Positions 26,189-34,797 of a stretch of DNA of 64,000 nt are shown piece by piece (within the stretch, counting starts at the first letter, position 1; the number at the start of each line of letters is the position of its first letter). The position numbers were made by a program, and so were the translations under genes. Below the pieces are notes generated by a model, which saw only the letters and a list, made by a program, of their open reading frames with translations, made no database searches and had not been told where the DNA came from. This DNA is from Tubiluchus corallicola. Its lineage: Eukaryota; Priapulida; Priapulimorpha; Priapulimorphida; Tubiluchidae. Location of the stretch: the NCBI GenBank assembly GCA_030141605.1, contig JAQGDQ010000347.1, positions 131,959 through 195,958 of the forward strand. Reading direction: 5' to 3'.

Positions 26189-27376
26189 TTATGCTTTACA
26201 TTGAATTTGTATAAGAGTCTGCAGAGCTATCATTAAGCCTCGCGGAACATGAAAACAGCCTTTCCATTTACCCCCTTTTAATGATAATAACACCTCTCCT
26301 TGCCGGTTTAAGTAGCCAAACCATTCGCCAAACTCAGGATCTGAGAAGCGATCGAAGGTGTATTCATGAACTTTTTCAAACCAACTCCAGCACTCCTGAT
26401 TTCCAGTGTGATAATATCCTTTAAGCAAAGCAACCAGTGTTTCAAGATGCACCCACCAAAGTTTTTGATCCCATTCTAGTTGCTGAGTTGGATGCCCTTT
26501 TAAATCCATAAAATAAAATATTCCACCATGCTCTTTATCCCAGCCATACTCCAATGTATCCAGCGTTATTTTAACGGCTTTTTCAATTAATTCTGGTCGT
26601 ATAAATTTTTCTCCTAAATCCATCATAAACCACATTGATTCAATGGTGTGCCCAGGGCTAAGTAGGCGTCCTTCGAAGCAATCTACAAAATATCCTTCGG
26701 GGCTAACATTTTCGAGAACTAGCCCCTTATCTTCGAAATAAAAGACATCCATCACTTCATGAATGACCTTATTTAATGTCTCCTTTATGAGAGTTTCTGG
26801 CAGCAACGACTCAATTTCCAAAGCAAGATTTGATAGAATCATAGGTAATGCGAAATTCTTCAGTGGACGTGTGCCTGTTACACTCTTATTGTATCTCCCC
26901 TTAGGATTATCTTGACGTTTCAGAATTGCATAAAAAGTATCTTTTGCTATTTGAGCATACTGTTCATCTCCAGTAGCTTTATATAGTTGGCCAAAAGCCA
27001 TAGTTGCAAAGCAATCAGAAAAAATATTGTAAGGCTGTACCAGTGGCTCCCCTTGTCTATTTAAGGCAAAAAACCATTTGCCATTTTTATCACTTCCATT
27101 TTTTTGAAGAAAACCTGCACCATGAAGAGCCATGTCCAACCAATCTTGGTTTGGCTCCACTGTGTTATATAGCTTGGCAAACTGCCAAACTTCTCGTGCT
27201 TGTAGCCATATAAACTTATCAGTATCATAAACCTGCCCATCACGCTCAAGACAAGTAAAATAGCCCCCGCATTCATAATCTATTGAATACTCCATCCAGA
27301 AGGGAACTACTCTATTAAACAGCTCTTCACTATACTTTTTAACGTAACTATCTATCTTACCTTTATAAGCTATCAT
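26189..27376 (-). CDS. AGE-family N-acyl-hexosamine 2-epimerase (probable ManNAc to GlcNAc step)
   Basis: 395 residues with the (alpha/alpha)6-barrel pattern of the N-acylglucosamine 2-epimerase family. Motifs include WLQAREVWQFAKLYN, LSPGHTIESMWF with a catalytic His, WDQKLWWVHLETL and the second catalytic-His region GCFHVPRGLM. In Bacteroides sialic-acid operons an AGE-type enzyme (called NanE there) converts ManNAc to GlcNAc. Its 14-base overlap with the upstream transporter gene and the lyase two genes away make that role likely here. Cytosolic, with no signal peptide. Cellobiose epimerase is the main alternative within the superfamily, but context disfavours it. Confidence 0.85.
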   Translation of the reverse strand: MIAYKGKIDSYVKKYSEELFNRVVPFWMEYSIDYECGGYFTCLERDGQVYDTDKFIWLQAREVWQFAKLYNTVEPNQDWLDMALHGAGFLQKNGSDKNGKWFFALNRQGEPLVQPYNIFSDCFATMAFGQLYKATGDEQYAQIAKDTFYAILKRQDNPKGRYNKSVTGTRPLKNFALPMILSNLALEIESLLPETLIKETLNKVIHEVMDVFYFEDKGLVLENVSPEGYFVDCFEGRLLSPGHTIESMWFMMDLGEKFIRPELIEKAVKITLDTLEYGWDKEHGGIFYFMDLKGHPTQQLEWDQKLWWVHLETLVALLKGYYHTGNQECWSWFEKVHEYTFDRFSDPEFGEWFGYLNRQGEVLLSLKGGKWKGCFHVPRGLMIALQTLIQIQCKA

Positions 27377-30005
27377 CTGTATTACATTTATGACTATTAT
27401 ATGTTAGTTTATTTAAATCCTTCTTTTGAGCCCATAAAAAGCTGAGAATATAAGCCGAAGAAACACTAATAAAAATTCCCACCGCCCCATATAGTAAAAA
27501 TGACATTAAAGAGTGGCCTCTTAACCATATAAGAGTAATAAAACCTGTAGCAACTCCTATAAAAGCAGCTATACCTGATATTCGTTTAAAGAAAATACCC
27601 ATAATAAACAGCGCACCAAGCCCGCCTGTTAACAACCCTAAAAAAGTATTGAACTGATCCCACAAGGAAGCAATATCCCAAGTTGCCAACACCAACGCCA
27701 TCCCAATGCCTAAAATACCAACCAGTATCCCAGATAGTCGAGCTGCAAGCAAGCTGCTTTTATCGTTTGAATCTGGTCTTAAAACATCAAAGAAATCTGA
27801 AGTTACAACAGCAGAAACTGAATTGATATTAGAAGATAAGGTCGACATTACTGCAGCAAATACAGCAGCGATCAATAACCCTGCAAGTCCTGCTGGTAGT
27901 TCAGAAACAATAAAATGTGGAAATACAGCATCCAAATTAGGAATAGAAGCAGACAAAGCCTCTGGCTTGGATGTATAAAAAGCAAATAGTCCTGTTCCTA
28001 ACAAAAAGAAGATTACAGATACAGGTATACTAATAATACCATTCAACCAAATGCTTTTTGACGTAGCTCTCTCATCTTTAGTTGTCATATAACGCTGTAC
28101 AACTGACTGGTCACTAGTGTAGGCAATTAAGCTATTTGCAAATCCTCCAAGCAACACCACCCATAATACTGGCTTTGACCAATCCATACTAAAATCTAAA
28201 AGGAATAATTTTTGATTATCAAAAGAAACATCAACAAATCCTCCAATTCCCCCATCAACACCAAATATCATATATGCCAATGCTAAAAGTGCCCCAAGCA
28301 TCAGAATAATCCCTTGAATAACATCTCCCCACACAACAGCTTCAATACCCCCACTAGTACAGTATATAATAGTTACAAACCCCATAACGATAATGGACCA
28401 ATACACGCTAAAGCCTGTAACTGCATGCAATGCTAGAGATGGAAGAAATAGTATTATTGCAATACGTGTTACCATGAAGATTGTAAAAAATATTGAGGCC
28501 ATCCAACGTACACCTCTATTAAATCGTAGTTCAAGGTACTCATAGGCTGTCCCAATACTTAGTCTTCTAAAGAATGGCAAATAATATTTGATCACTATTG
28601 GAGCAACTAAGATTATTGTTAAATTAAAAACTAGCATGCGCCAATCTGTAGCATAAGACTTAGCTGGAATAGCAATAAATGTAATGGCACTCAAGGTAGT
28701 AGCGAAAATACTAATTCCCGCAGCCCACCACGGAATGCGCCCTCCTGCTTTAAAGAAATCCTGTTCGTCATTTTCACGTTTCATAAAATAGAAACCTAAG
28801 CAAAGCATTCCAACAAAATAAAGTGCTAAAACCACATAGTTAAGTATGCCAAACCCTTCCTGGCGACTAAAATCAAGTGTAATTACCTGGGGAGTCCGAA
28901 TTCCAGGACGAATTTCACCACTTGGTATGATAACTTTATTCTGAATCATAATAGCAGAAGTGACCGCTGGAGCATCTGCTTCTAGCTCCCCCGCACTATG
29001 CCAGCAATCAGTAATGGTATTATACAATAGCAACTCTTTATTAAACCCTGGATGATTTAACCATAAACTATCGCGCTCTTGCTGAGCAACAATACGCTCA
29101 CCACCAGTGCTAGTATTCATTTTATTAATTGCCTTCTCAACTTGATTATAAACAGAACCACCATCGCCTCCTATTACCAAAATATGAGAAGCACCTGTTT
29201 TTAAACTTGCAGCAGCAGCTAACTTAATACTACTACCAGCATCAACCTCTATATCACTTTGGCGAGACCAAGAGTTCTCCGATGGTTTATACTTCCATAC
29301 TGAACTAAAAAAAGTAGTTGTTGATGAACTCTTTTCCTTATGTCGCCCTCCGATAACAAATAGGCACTGTTCTGTCCCATCCGACTGACTAACAACCATA
29401 GCATGACTTAAATCATAAGGCAATTGACTTACAATGTTCCACCCTTTATCAATATTCCTTATATCTAGTTGAAGCACTCTACTATTATACCCACTAACAG
29501 ACAACCCTCCAACAACATAAACTTGTTTGCCAATAACTGCCATTCCATGAGCCATTAGAGGAAATGGCAAAGCAGGCATACTTGCTATTTCAGCCTGTTC
29601 ATCAGTATAACTTATTATGAATGTTTGGTCCGATAAACCTTCAGAACTGATCCCTCCGACGCACAACACACCTTCAGGTAAAGAAACCGATGCTCCTCCT
29701 GCTATAGGTTCAGGTATCCTCCAGTTTGTGTTGGTTTTCCACTCATCTTCACTAAATACTAATATCTGATTTGAGTATTTTTTTATCCCGTTTTCCCAAG
29801 GCTTCGCATCTGGAAAAGCAGAGCCACCTGCCATTATCATAATATTATTGTGAACACCTACAAATGAAGCAGCCCACCCATGGTGTGGCTTCACCTTTGA
29901 TAAAATAGGCAAATCGTTCAGCTTACCTTGCTGCACCTGTGAAAAAACAGGTGCAGCAATAAGTAGCAACGCAAGCAAAAATAAAATTTTAGCTTTATGC
30001 TTCAC
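27363..30005 (-). CDS. Mutarotase (Kelch propeller)-sodium:solute symporter fusion, sialic-acid uptake
   Basis: 880 residues. A signal peptide (to about residue 22) is followed by a six-bladed Kelch-like propeller (about 30-375), with repeats such as GGISSEGLSDQTFI, VVGGLSVSGYNSRV, VIGGRHKEK and VIGGDGGSVYNQ. This matches the cyclically permuted relatives of the sialic-acid mutarotase NanM/YjhT. After one linking helix comes a sodium:solute symporter domain (about 385-860) with ARLSGILVGILG and about 13 helices. The propeller would lie in the periplasm, converting released alpha-Neu5Ac to the beta form next to the Na+-driven carrier. It starts 7 bases after the lyase gene and overlaps the epimerase by 14. 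Confidence 0.87.
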   Translation of the reverse strand: MKHKAKILFLLALLLIAAPVFSQVQQGKLNDLPILSKVKPHHGWAASFVGVHNNIMIMAGGSAFPDAKPWENGIKKYSNQILVFSEDEWKTNTNWRIPEPIAGGASVSLPEGVLCVGGISSEGLSDQTFIISYTDEQAEIASMPALPFPLMAHGMAVIGKQVYVVGGLSVSGYNSRVLQLDIRNIDKGWNIVSQLPYDLSHAMVVSQSDGTEQCLFVIGGRHKEKSSSTTTFFSSVWKYKPSENSWSRQSDIEVDAGSSIKLAAAASLKTGASHILVIGGDGGSVYNQVEKAINKMNTSTGGERIVAQQERDSLWLNHPGFNKELLLYNTITDCWHSAGELEADAPAVTSAIMIQNKVIIPSGEIRPGIRTPQVITLDFSRQEGFGILNYVVLALYFVGMLCLGFYFMKRENDEQDFFKAGGRIPWWAAGISIFATTLSAITFIAIPAKSYATDWRMLVFNLTIILVAPIVIKYYLPFFRRLSIGTAYEYLELRFNRGVRWMASIFFTIFMVTRIAIILFLPSLALHAVTGFSVYWSIIVMGFVTIIYCTSGGIEAVVWGDVIQGIILMLGALLALAYMIFGVDGGIGGFVDVSFDNQKLFLLDFSMDWSKPVLWVVLLGGFANSLIAYTSDQSVVQRYMTTKDERATSKSIWLNGIISIPVSVIFFLLGTGLFAFYTSKPEALSASIPNLDAVFPHFIVSELPAGLAGLLIAAVFAAVMSTLSSNINSVSAVVTSDFFDVLRPDSNDKSSLLAARLSGILVGILGIGMALVLATWDIASLWDQFNTFLGLLTGGLGALFIMGIFFKRISGIAAFIGVATGFITLIWLRGHSLMSFLLYGAVGIFISVSSAYILSFLWAQKKDLNKLTYNSHKCNTDDSL

Positions 30006-30012
30006 CTCATTT

Positions 30013-30930
30013 CTATTTAGAAAATAAATCGCTCAAACTTAACGCCTCAACATCTTTAACAAACTCTTTGTAATCACTATTAGTCATGGGTTTAACAGGT
30101 GAACGAAACTGACCGCAATCGACGCCAACGTAACGCATAAATGCCTTTCCTGTACCAATACCTCCATATTTACCAAGGAGGCGAATCATATCTATAGATT
30201 GTTGTTGTAATTGTCGAGCTGATACAATATCCCCCTTTCTGTAACCTTCAATCAATTTAAGATAAAGAGGCATAGCATAGTTATAAGTACTTCCTACTCC
30301 ACCTTTCGCACCAACAGCCAGTGCCGCTAATAAGCTCTCATCGCGCCCCCACAACATATCATATTGCTGATCGGCAAAATGAATACAAGACAAATAATCC
30401 ATAAAATCCTCATGAGTGTACTTAACTCCTACAAAATTAGGCATCTTACCGTGCAAAGCTTTAAGTAATTCAATCATAGGAATATCAACGCCTGTTAATG
30501 AAGGAATATGATAAAAATAAACAGGCATATCAGGAACAGCTGCACCAATTTTCACAACAAACTCAGCCAATTGCTCTGCATTATTTGGCTTGAAATAAAA
30601 AGGTGCCATTATTGCAATTGCATCTAACCCTATTTCTCTTGAATGAAGTGCCAATTGTATACCCTGCACGTAAGAAGTCCCTCCAACTAGGTTTATTAGC
30701 TTCATCGGTTTTTTATCCTTCTTGGCCTCTACCACCCACAATGATGCGATTAATTTTCTCTCTTCTACAGATAAAGAGACTCCCTCACCAGTACTACCGT
30801 TAAGGAACGCTCCAACCACTCCATTGGTTTTTAAAAAATGATAGTATTGCTGAATAACTGCCTTATTGACTGTTCCATTCCTAGACATAGGTGTGAATGG
30901 TGCTGCAATTAATCCTTCTGTTTTCTTCAT
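30013..30930 (-). CDS. nanA: N-acetylneuraminate lyase (DHDPS/NAL family)
   Basis: About 305 residues forming a class-I aldolase TIM barrel. GSTGEGVSLS binds the pyruvate carboxylate, YFYHIPSLTG supplies the catalytic Tyr and FVGVKYTHED the Schiff-base Lys. The enzyme splits N-acetylneuraminate into ManNAc and pyruvate. The IPS...GVDI segment and the nan context favour the lyase over dihydrodipicolinate synthase. The frame can start at a TTG (30936), but the ATG at 30930 (MKKTEGLIAAPFTP) matches the family. It is the first gene of a tight trio with the transporter and epimerase, and a palindrome sits just upstream. Confidence 0.92.
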   Translation of the reverse strand: MKKTEGLIAAPFTPMSRNGTVNKAVIQQYYHFLKTNGVVGAFLNGSTGEGVSLSVEERKLIASLWVVEAKKDKKPMKLINLVGGTSYVQGIQLALHSREIGLDAIAIMAPFYFKPNNAEQLAEFVVKIGAAVPDMPVYFYHIPSLTGVDIPMIELLKALHGKMPNFVGVKYTHEDFMDYLSCIHFADQQYDMLWGRDESLLAALAVGAKGGVGSTYNYAMPLYLKLIEGYRKGDIVSARQLQQQSIDMIRLLGKYGGIGTGKAFMRYVGVDCGQFRSPVKPMTNSDYKEFVKDVEALSLSDLFSK

Positions 30931-30946
30931 ATTCAAATATTACTAG

Positions 30947-30959
30947 TGCGAAATTCGCA
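30947..30959. promoter_or_regulatory. Palindrome upstream of the lyase operon
   Basis: TGCGAAATTCGCA, a perfect 6-bp inverted repeat around one base, 17 bases upstream of the lyase ATG. On the minus strand it lies just before taatatttg, a -7-like sequence, so it is placed to block or activate the lyase-transporter-epimerase promoter. Confidence 0.45.
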
Positions 30960-31119
30960 TTATGAATTTAGTAAGTTGCCTTATATAGGGTTTCGCCCAA
31001 AGCACATGACCATATCCAGTTAAATTGTATACCTTCAATGACATAATCTATATTCATTAAGCTACCTTTTCTATTTTTTGAGACTGAAGCTCTTTCATTT
31101 CATCAAGTCAGTAAAAATA

Positions 31120-31600
31120 CGCCATCAGTCACACCACCACTTGTGCCTCTATTTTTAATGTTTATCATTAAACAACTTACACCATTCACCTCCATCGGTG
31201 ATACTATTCCAAAAAACTATTCTGTCCTTAGTGTACTAGGTAGTTATTCAAACAAAGATTTCCGTTAATAATATCGGAAGTCAACTGGCAGTATAGAAAA
31301 TACTAATAAACTACTGTTTCAACCTCAGTCCAGCTTTTACCATTACCTGTACTTCGGCGTACAACTATGTTGATATCCTTGCCCCATTTAAGGTCACCAC
31401 AAAAGTGCACCCTCTTATACAATCGCTGCAATTAAACCTCCATTAGGAGCCGTTACTATTGCAGGAATAAAATAGCAAGAGACATTATCACTCATAGAGG
31501 TATTGAACAAACATTGGTCTTCAATAACCCACAGCAACTTACTCCCGGACTTGCCAACGACAAGTATAAGCCAAAAACAGCAGCCCTGTAAAATAATACA
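31120..31600 (-). pseudogene. Sialidase pseudogene
   Basis: The minus strand translates in pieces to hallmark sialidase segments. These are YFIPAIVTAPNGGLIAAI (RIP-like arginine region with its Arg replaced), SCGDLKWGKDINIVVRR, then an Asp-box STGNGKSWTEVETV, and further on a second box-like TDGGEWCK. Stops and frameshifts separate the pieces, and the N-terminus and most of the propeller are missing. The segments differ from the intact sialidase at 31622-33250, so this is a decayed second enzyme rather than a fragment of that gene. Confidence 0.75.
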
Positions 31601-31621
31601 TTATTCATAAAAGCATCTTTG

Positions 31622-33250
31622 TTATTTTATAATGTGGTTAATTGGAATGACTTGAAAGTATAACTCTCTAATCCCCTCGTATAAAATACCGATATTATCC
31701 TTATCAATCATGCTCAGACATGAATATCCATACCCCTTATTTTCATTAAGTTCCAGCTCATATGGCCAGGTCATTCCATCATCCATACTTGCTTTTATTG
31801 TCATATTTGTCCGCCCATGTTTACTATTTGGATTAGCAAATAAGAGGATATGTCTCTTTTCTCCACCTATTTCAACCTCAGTACTTATAAGACTAGCCAT
31901 ACAGTTGGGCTCCTGTAAAGCTGAATTAGAGGTCTCATGCCTCTCCCATGTCTGACCAAAATCCTTAGTTACCGCCACAGCCCGACCATTTGTTTCCGAC
32001 TTATCTTTCCGATTGCGGTCATCTCGCATATTAAGCATTAAACTTCCATCTGATAGAGTGATAACCTGTGCTTCCGTAGTATTATCTTTTGCTCCTGCTC
32101 CTATTTGCCAACTGACTCCTTGATCTTTACTATAAATTATAGTTGAGTGGCTGGTGTATGGTCCACCATCAAGTGCTTTCTCACCAATATCAGCCTTAAA
32201 CTGTGCAGGGAAAACCAAAGTTCCGTCCTCTAAAGTAATCCCCCTACCAGGTCCTTGTAGTAGTAGCTGCCATTCAGGCTCTTTAATCTGCTTAGTAATA
32301 TTTATCGGTTCTGACCATGTCAAGCCATCGTCAATACTTTTGGTAAGGACAAACTGCCCCGTTTGCCCAGGGTTGACTCCCGGTTTAGAATCCCACCAAG
32401 CCATCCTCTCTGGCGCAGACCCATTTAGCCACAAAGCTGCGACCCAAATTGTCTCTGTGTGATGATCATATAAAATACACGGGTCGCCAACACCATTTAG
32501 CTGTTGAGGTAATCCACCCCATTCTCCCATATCCATAATCACTTTCATAGGCTCCCAAGTCTGACCGCCATCAGTGCTTCGACTCATTCCTACGTCAATA
32601 TCCTCTTGTAAGTCCTTACTATTATTATAGCGATTATCGTACACAGCTATCAGTGTTCCTTCATTTGTTGTTATCAGGCCGGGAATACGATAAGTGTGGC
32701 AACTATCTTGGTTAGCTGCTCGTACTACTTTCCCAATTCGCCAAGTCAGGTAATCTTCAGAGCTCGAATAATTAACAACAGTCCCATTATTAAACTCACA
32801 ACTAATACCTTCAACTGATATTAGCGTCGCTATATCAATTGAACTCTTAACACTTAAAGAAAGCTCAAAGCGGTGTGCTCCTTTATCTAGCTTTTTTGAA
32901 CCACCCATTCTGCTTCTAGCACCGTTTATTATACACTCACCAAAAGGATTTTTAACCTCCTGTTGACCACTTTTACCTAAATATGAAGCTTCAAGCCTTA
33001 GAAGCCCTGCACTTATCTCTTCATCAGCCAATTGCACTGTAATTGCTGCCAGCTCCTTAGCTGAATCATTGATACTAATAACTAGGTGAAGAATTTCATT
33101 ACTCTTCTTTTCCACTAAAATGGGAACACTTAATGCATTAACAGCAAGTGACTCATCATTTATTAAAGAAGTGTTTTTATTTGATTTGACAGTACAAAAG
33201 CCATATATAAATAATAGAAGTACTAATGATAAAAAGCTAAACACACGCAT
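31622..33250 (-). CDS. nanH: Exo-alpha-sialidase (GH33-type)
   Basis: 542 residues. An N-terminal signal runs to a lipobox-like YGFC, so it is probably lipid-anchored. A beta-rich N-terminal domain of about 140 residues is followed by the sialidase propeller. YRIPGLITTNEGTLIAVYD carries the RIP arginine. Five Asp-boxes are visible (STDGGQTW, SIDDGLTW, SKDQGVSW, TKDFGQTW, SMDDGMTW). The acid/nucleophile region LYEGIRELYF closes the domain. It releases terminal sialic acid from glycans at the cell surface or in the periplasm. It is 42 bases downstream of the SusD gene on the same strand. Confidence 0.93.
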   Translation of the reverse strand: MRVFSFLSLVLLLFIYGFCTVKSNKNTSLINDESLAVNALSVPILVEKKSNEILHLVISINDSAKELAAITVQLADEEISAGLLRLEASYLGKSGQQEVKNPFGECIINGARSRMGGSKKLDKGAHRFELSLSVKSSIDIATLISVEGISCEFNNGTVVNYSSSEDYLTWRIGKVVRAANQDSCHTYRIPGLITTNEGTLIAVYDNRYNNSKDLQEDIDVGMSRSTDGGQTWEPMKVIMDMGEWGGLPQQLNGVGDPCILYDHHTETIWVAALWLNGSAPERMAWWDSKPGVNPGQTGQFVLTKSIDDGLTWSEPINITKQIKEPEWQLLLQGPGRGITLEDGTLVFPAQFKADIGEKALDGGPYTSHSTIIYSKDQGVSWQIGAGAKDNTTEAQVITLSDGSLMLNMRDDRNRKDKSETNGRAVAVTKDFGQTWERHETSNSALQEPNCMASLISTEVEIGGEKRHILLFANPNSKHGRTNMTIKASMDDGMTWPYELELNENKGYGYSCLSMIDKDNIGILYEGIRELYFQVIPINHIIK

Positions 33251-33292
33251 ACTGTTAATTTATAATTTAAAAATATTAACCTCAACTTTATT

Positions 33293-34780
33293 TTAATTGT
33301 ATCCTTCAGTTTGCTCCAATTGGTCATCATTGGCAAGCATACTTTCCGATATAGAATAATAAATTTTATATGCTTCTAATTGATCCATCGAAGGAACCTG
33401 ATCGAAAACAAAAGTCTCGCCTGCTCTTACAAGGTCCCACCAACGTTTTCCTTCACCAATAAACTCTTTATAGCGTTCATCCAAAATAGTCTGAGCATTT
33501 TCTGCCTTTGAAGCGTTGACATACTCATGACCGCTAAAGCTATCTCCATAAGCCCGCTCTCTAACTAAATTAATCTCAGCGGAAGGATCTTCATTTAAAT
33601 TGTTCTTAGCCTCTGCAAGCAATAATAATACGTCTGCGTATCGATAAAGAGGTACATTATTATAGTTAAAGCGTGAACCATCATCTCCTATTACACCAAG
33701 GAATTTAACAAGTATGGCTGCCTGATAATTAGGATTATCAGCCACAAACGGAATATGGTTTGCTCCATCATTGTACATCTTAACAAAGGTTGCTCTTCGC
33801 TGATCATCCAAATCCTCCAATAAAAGGTTTGTTTTGTCTGATGGACCAAATCGACTCGCTCCATTAACTACAAAATCAACCAAAGGTGCTCCTGTTTCAT
33901 CATATAAACCAGCCACATCAACCATTCTCCCGGTAAAATTTCCATAATAATTACTTGCTTGATCTTGCTGATAATCGAAAGCAAAAATGAACTCATTATT
34001 AAATTCATTCTCTTGCCCCCACAATAACGAAAAGTCAACTAGTCCATGATCTGTGACTTGAGTTAATGCTACCTTTGCTTCAGTAAAATCTGCACTACCT
34101 CCACCAAGAACTTTCCCTGACCAAATATACACGTCGCCTTTTAGTACTAAAGTAGCTGCTTTAGACCAAAAAACGTTTGTTCCATTCCACTTACTATTGT
34201 CATCGCCAAAATATTCTAGCGACATTGCCAGATCATCTTTAACTTGAACCATTACGTCAGATTTTGGTGAACGGGGCTTTTTTAACTTTTCTAAATCAAC
34301 CTCTAACAATGGCTCTGTTGTAAGTGGCACATCACCCCAAGCCTTTAGCATCGTATAATATATTTGAGCCCTAACACCATATACCTGACCAAGCAAGTGG
34401 CTAAGAACAGCCTCATCTCTAAAAGGTGCCTTTGAAGCGTTCGCTATAAAATCATTGACATAATGCATTAAGCCATAAAAGTTGGCCCAGTTATTAAAAT
34501 AGACTAACGTGGTGCTAATATTATTATCTATTAACCCTTGCCCGAGCGGAGATTCTATAGTTTTTCCTCCCCATACATCGGAGCGTAACTCTCCCATTTG
34601 CCAAAGTGTATAAGCGTAATCTCTGTACTTAGAGAATATCCCCACATGGGCAGCTCTAGCTGCCTCTTCTGTGTCCCAAAAACCATTATAGGTTAGTTCA
34701 CTTTCGGGATGCATACCCAGCTCACATGAATCAAGTAAGCCAACAGCCATAAACAATATGATATATTTTAATTTCTTCAT
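33293..34780 (-). CDS. SusD/RagB-family glycan-binding lipoprotein of the sialic-acid locus
   Basis: 495 residues with signal peptide and lipobox (LLDSC), then the TPR-like SusD fold. Typical segments are the N-terminal ELTYNGFWDTEEAARAA, YNNVPLYRYADVLLLLAEAKN and the RagB tail RYKEFIGEGKRWWDLVRAGE. It should sit on the outer membrane as the lid of the adjacent SusC channel. By position it is equivalent to NanU of Tannerella, which binds sialic acid, but ligand specificity cannot be read from sequence. It lies 17 bases after the SusC gene. Confidence 0.93.
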   Translation of the reverse strand: MKKLKYIILFMAVGLLDSCELGMHPESELTYNGFWDTEEAARAAHVGIFSKYRDYAYTLWQMGELRSDVWGGKTIESPLGQGLIDNNISTTLVYFNNWANFYGLMHYVNDFIANASKAPFRDEAVLSHLLGQVYGVRAQIYYTMLKAWGDVPLTTEPLLEVDLEKLKKPRSPKSDVMVQVKDDLAMSLEYFGDDNSKWNGTNVFWSKAATLVLKGDVYIWSGKVLGGGSADFTEAKVALTQVTDHGLVDFSLLWGQENEFNNEFIFAFDYQQDQASNYYGNFTGRMVDVAGLYDETGAPLVDFVVNGASRFGPSDKTNLLLEDLDDQRRATFVKMYNDGANHIPFVADNPNYQAAILVKFLGVIGDDGSRFNYNNVPLYRYADVLLLLAEAKNNLNEDPSAEINLVRERAYGDSFSGHEYVNASKAENAQTILDERYKEFIGEGKRWWDLVRAGETFVFDQVPSMDQLEAYKIYYSISESMLANDDQLEQTEGYN

Positions 34781-34797
34781 TTCTAATATATTAAAAA

